6,817 bases of DNA from Accumulibacter sp. (GTDB taxonomy: Bacteria; Pseudomonadota; Gammaproteobacteria; Burkholderiales; Rhodocyclaceae). Each line of letters starts with the position of its first letter. The stretch's first letter is position 1. Shown piece after piece: positions 5,280-6,817 of the stretch. Under the pieces are notes generated by a model, which saw only the letters and a program-made list of their open reading frames with translations, was not told the DNA's origin and did no database searches. The stretch is from contig JAITAJ010000203.1 of assembly GCA_031284185.1 (NCBI GenBank), positions 1 through 6,817 of the forward strand. The letters are read 5' to 3'. The position numbers and the translations under genes are program-made.

Positions 5280-5702
5280 ATGGATTGCAAAGTCAGCTGG
5301 ATCAATGATGGAGGCATGTCGTTTCTCGCCCAGACCGGGAGCCGGCACGCCGTGGTCATGGATGGCGCTCCCGAGGCCGGTGGCCGCAATCTGGCGCCCC
5401 GCCCCATGGAAATGCTGCTGCTGGGGACGGGGGGATGCACGGCGTTCGACGTGGTGAGCATCCTGAGAAAGGGGCGACATGCCGTCACGGGCTGCGAGGT
5501 CAGCCTGCAGGCCGAACGCGCCGAAACGGACCCCAAGGTCTTCACCCGGATTCATTTCCATTTCAGGGTCAGCGGCAAGCGGCTCAAACCGGAAGCCGTC
5601 GCCCGCGCGATCGAGCTGTCCAAGGAAAAATATTGTTCCGCTTCCATCATGCTGGGCAAGACGGCGGAAATCACCCATGACCTCGAAATCGTCGAGGACT
5701 GA
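5280..5702 (+). CDS. OsmC family protein, YhfA type
   Basis: A 140-residue alpha/beta protein. OsmC/Ohr-family proteins reduce organic or fatty-acid hydroperoxides with a pair of cysteines; both are present, Cys53 in the LGTGGCTAFDVVSIL helix and Cys119 in SKEKYCSASIML. The sequence follows E. coli YhfA closely from memory (PMEM-x-L-x-x-x-GGC, DVVSIL-x-KGR, LSxEKYCS), so it belongs to the YhfA branch, whose physiological substrate is not established. The start has AAAGGAA (5264-5270) about 9 nt upstream. It is divergent from rplM across 123 bp and convergent with the CNP1-like gene. Cytoplasmic; no signal peptide. Family assignment is strong, peroxidase activity is inference. Confidence 0.93.
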   Translation: MDCKVSWINDGGMSFLAQTGSRHAVVMDGAPEAGGRNLAPRPMEMLLLGTGGCTAFDVVSILRKGRHAVTGCEVSLQAERAETDPKVFTRIHFHFRVSGKRLKPEAVARAIELSKEKYCSASIMLGKTAEITHDLEIVED

Positions 5703-5780
5703 AGGGAGCGGGAAACGCGCGGCGTTCCGGGGGGCGTGGCCGTTCCCGGCCCGCCGCTTCCGAAGCGCCGGCGGCGCGCC
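5703..5780. other. GC-rich convergent gap with three small palindromes
   Basis: This gap lies between the convergent OsmC and CNP1-like genes. It holds GGCCG-TTCC-CGGCC (5738-5751), CGCTT-CCG-AAGCG (5755-5767) and GCGCC-GGC-GGCGC (5765-5777); the last two overlap and are alternatives. None has a T run on either side, so they are not classical intrinsic terminators, though they could slow polymerase or protect 3' ends. They do not match the composite repeat. Confidence 0.4.
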
Positions 5781-6308
5781 TCATCCCCCGTAACGGAGGG
5801 CGCGGATCGCGTCCTCCGGCGTCATGATCGTCTTCTGGCCGATGGCGCAGAAATAATCGGCGAACAGCGCGACGTGATGCGAATTGTTGCCTCCCTGAAT
5901 CCTGATCCACTTGTCGCTTCGCGCCTTGGACCACGTCCTGTCGGGCCGGCCGAACGCATAGGCCCGGCGTTCCCCGGTGGCGCATCGCATTCCCTCGAAG
6001 CTGACGTTCCGCGCGCCCGAGGGGCTGATCACGACGAGCGAGTAGCGGATCGTTCCGTCGCTGTCCACCGAGATCGATTTTTCGTCGATCGAAAAATGCG
6101 TGCCGCGTACCGAGCCGACCGTGAACGGGATCAGATTCTCGGGTTCGGGAAACGCGGGCAGGTGGACTTCGGCCTCTCGCCGCGGCGTTCCATCGGGTTC
6201 GTCGTCGAGGAGGAAGGCGGAAAAAACCGCTCCCGGCGAAACCGAAAGCACGCCGAAGGCGATGAAGACCCGCATGAGATGGCGGCGCGCCGCAAGTGTC
6301 GCAAACAT
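5781..6308 (-). CDS. CNP1-like family exported protein
   Basis: A 175-residue protein. The N-terminus has basic residues (Arg8, Arg9, Arg13), a hydrophobic core (about 14-23) and a cleavage-like site after VFSA (residue 31), predicting Sec export to the periplasm. The mature part resembles the CNP1-like family of betaproteobacteria, with the stretch from ENLIPF through SIDxxSISV, the SPSGARNVSFEGMRC region and the DRTWSKARSDKW block. Two Cys remain after cleavage, Cys109 and Cys154, which could form a disulfide. The function is not known. The start has AGGGGG about 5 nt upstream. It begins 8 nt after the rppH stop, so the two are probably one operon, an order I associate with Betaproteobacteria. 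Met12 is a possible later start. Confidence 0.8.
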   Translation of the reverse strand: MFATLAARRHLMRVFIAFGVLSVSPGAVFSAFLLDDEPDGTPRREAEVHLPAFPEPENLIPFTVGSVRGTHFSIDEKSISVDSDGTIRYSLVVISPSGARNVSFEGMRCATGERRAYAFGRPDRTWSKARSDKWIRIQGGNNSHHVALFADYFCAIGQKTIMTPEDAIRALRYGG

Positions 6309-6316
6309 GATTCCCC

Positions 6317-6817
6317 CTACTCGTTGTGCTCGGTTTCCATTTTTTCCGCGCCATGCCGGTCAGGCTCGCGCCGCCCGCGGCGATGGTCGGATTCGAGAAA
6401 GCGCGCCAGCTCACTCAGCGCCTGCTCGTAAACCTGACGCTTGAACTCGATGACCGAATCAAGCGAGACCCAATAGGTGTTCCATCGCCAGGCGTCGAAT
6501 TCGGGATGATCCGTCGCGCGCAGGGAAACGTCGCTGTCGCGCCCGATCAGGCGCAACAGGAACCAGATCTGTTTCTGTCCACGGTAACTTCCGCGCCATT
6601 CACGCTTGACCCAATAAATCGGCACATCGTAACGCAGCCAGTCCTTCGTTCTGCCAAGGACGCTCACGTGCTCCGGACGCAACCCGATTTCTTCGTGGAG
6701 TTCCCGGTACATGGCCTGCTCGGGATTTTCCCCGCGCTTGATGCCCCCCTGCGGAAACTGCCATGAGTGCTCACGAATTCGTTTACCCCAGAAAACCTCG
6801 TTTTTCGCGTTACACAG
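6317..6817 (-). CDS. rppH: RNA pyrophosphohydrolase RppH (5' end outside window)
   Basis: RppH removes pyrophosphate (or phosphates stepwise) from the 5' end of primary transcripts, exposing a monophosphate that triggers RNase E decay. The frame is open to the window edge and gives 166 residues; comparison with remembered E. coli RppH suggests about 14 N-terminal residues are missing. HSWQFPQGG (17-25 of the visible part) leads into a complete Nudix box, residues 24-46: Gly24, Glu30, Arg38-Glu39, Glu42-Glu43 and Gly45 are all present. Downstream blocks such as YWVKREWRG and QIWFLLRL are typical of the family. An internal Met at 6712 could look like a start but lies inside the Nudix box. The CNP1-like gene follows 8 nt downstream. 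The C-terminal tail is charged and probably disordered. Confidence 0.95.
   Translation of the reverse strand: MCNAKNEVFWGKRIREHSWQFPQGGIKRGENPEQAMYRELHEEIGLRPEHVSVLGRTKDWLRYDVPIYWVKREWRGSYRGQKQIWFLLRLIGRDSDVSLRATDHPEFDAWRWNTYWVSLDSVIEFKRQVYEQALSELARFLESDHRRGRREPDRHGAEKMETEHNE

Noticed and set aside
5671..6414. Minus-strand ORF overlapping the CNP1-like gene in another frame
   Set aside because: Composition is Arg/Ala/Pro-rich as expected for an out-of-frame reading; the frame at 5781-6308 has a signal peptide, a ribosome site and family resemblance.
6713..6817. Treating Met at 6712 as the rppH start
   Set aside because: The frame continues upstream to the window edge with conserved RppH residues, including the first part of the Nudix box, so the gene is cut by the window and is not short.

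Overview
The window looks like GC-rich chromosomal DNA from a betaproteobacterium, possibly of the Rhodocyclales kind. That placement is an inference from gene content and order: rplM-rpsI followed by erpA, an M23 peptidase beside erpA, and rppH followed by a CNP1-like gene are arrangements I associate with Betaproteobacteria. No rRNA, tRNA, CRISPR array, transposase or phage gene is visible.

Layout: positions 1-425 hold no convincing gene. They carry two copies of an unusual composite repeat made of two small hairpins flanked by arms of a degenerate heptamer, CTGTCYT. Next comes a plus-strand pair, a DUF697/YcjF-like inner-membrane protein and an SGNH-fold esterase with a lipobox. A candidate terminator and promoter follow, then an M23 zinc endopeptidase of the MepM type. 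Its cytoplasmic N-terminus has been lengthened by three tandem 31-residue (93-bp) repeats, each containing a DNA palindrome.

Convergent to the peptidase and only 12 bp away is the minus-strand cluster rplM (L13), rpsI (S9) and erpA (Fe-S carrier). A third copy of the composite repeat sits between rpsI and erpA and contains a bidirectional terminator-like hairpin. The cluster has a near-consensus sigma-70 promoter in a short divergent region shared with a YhfA-type OsmC protein on the plus strand. Convergent to osmC are a minus-strand pair: rppH, cut by the window end, and a CNP1-like secreted protein.

The genes are mostly housekeeping: ribosome assembly, Fe-S delivery, mRNA 5'-end processing and cell-wall turnover. 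The most unusual content is repetitive: the two-hairpin, heptamer-armed element in three copies at two loci, and the palindrome-bearing repeats fixed in frame inside the peptidase gene. I see no evidence for a complete new multi-gene system.
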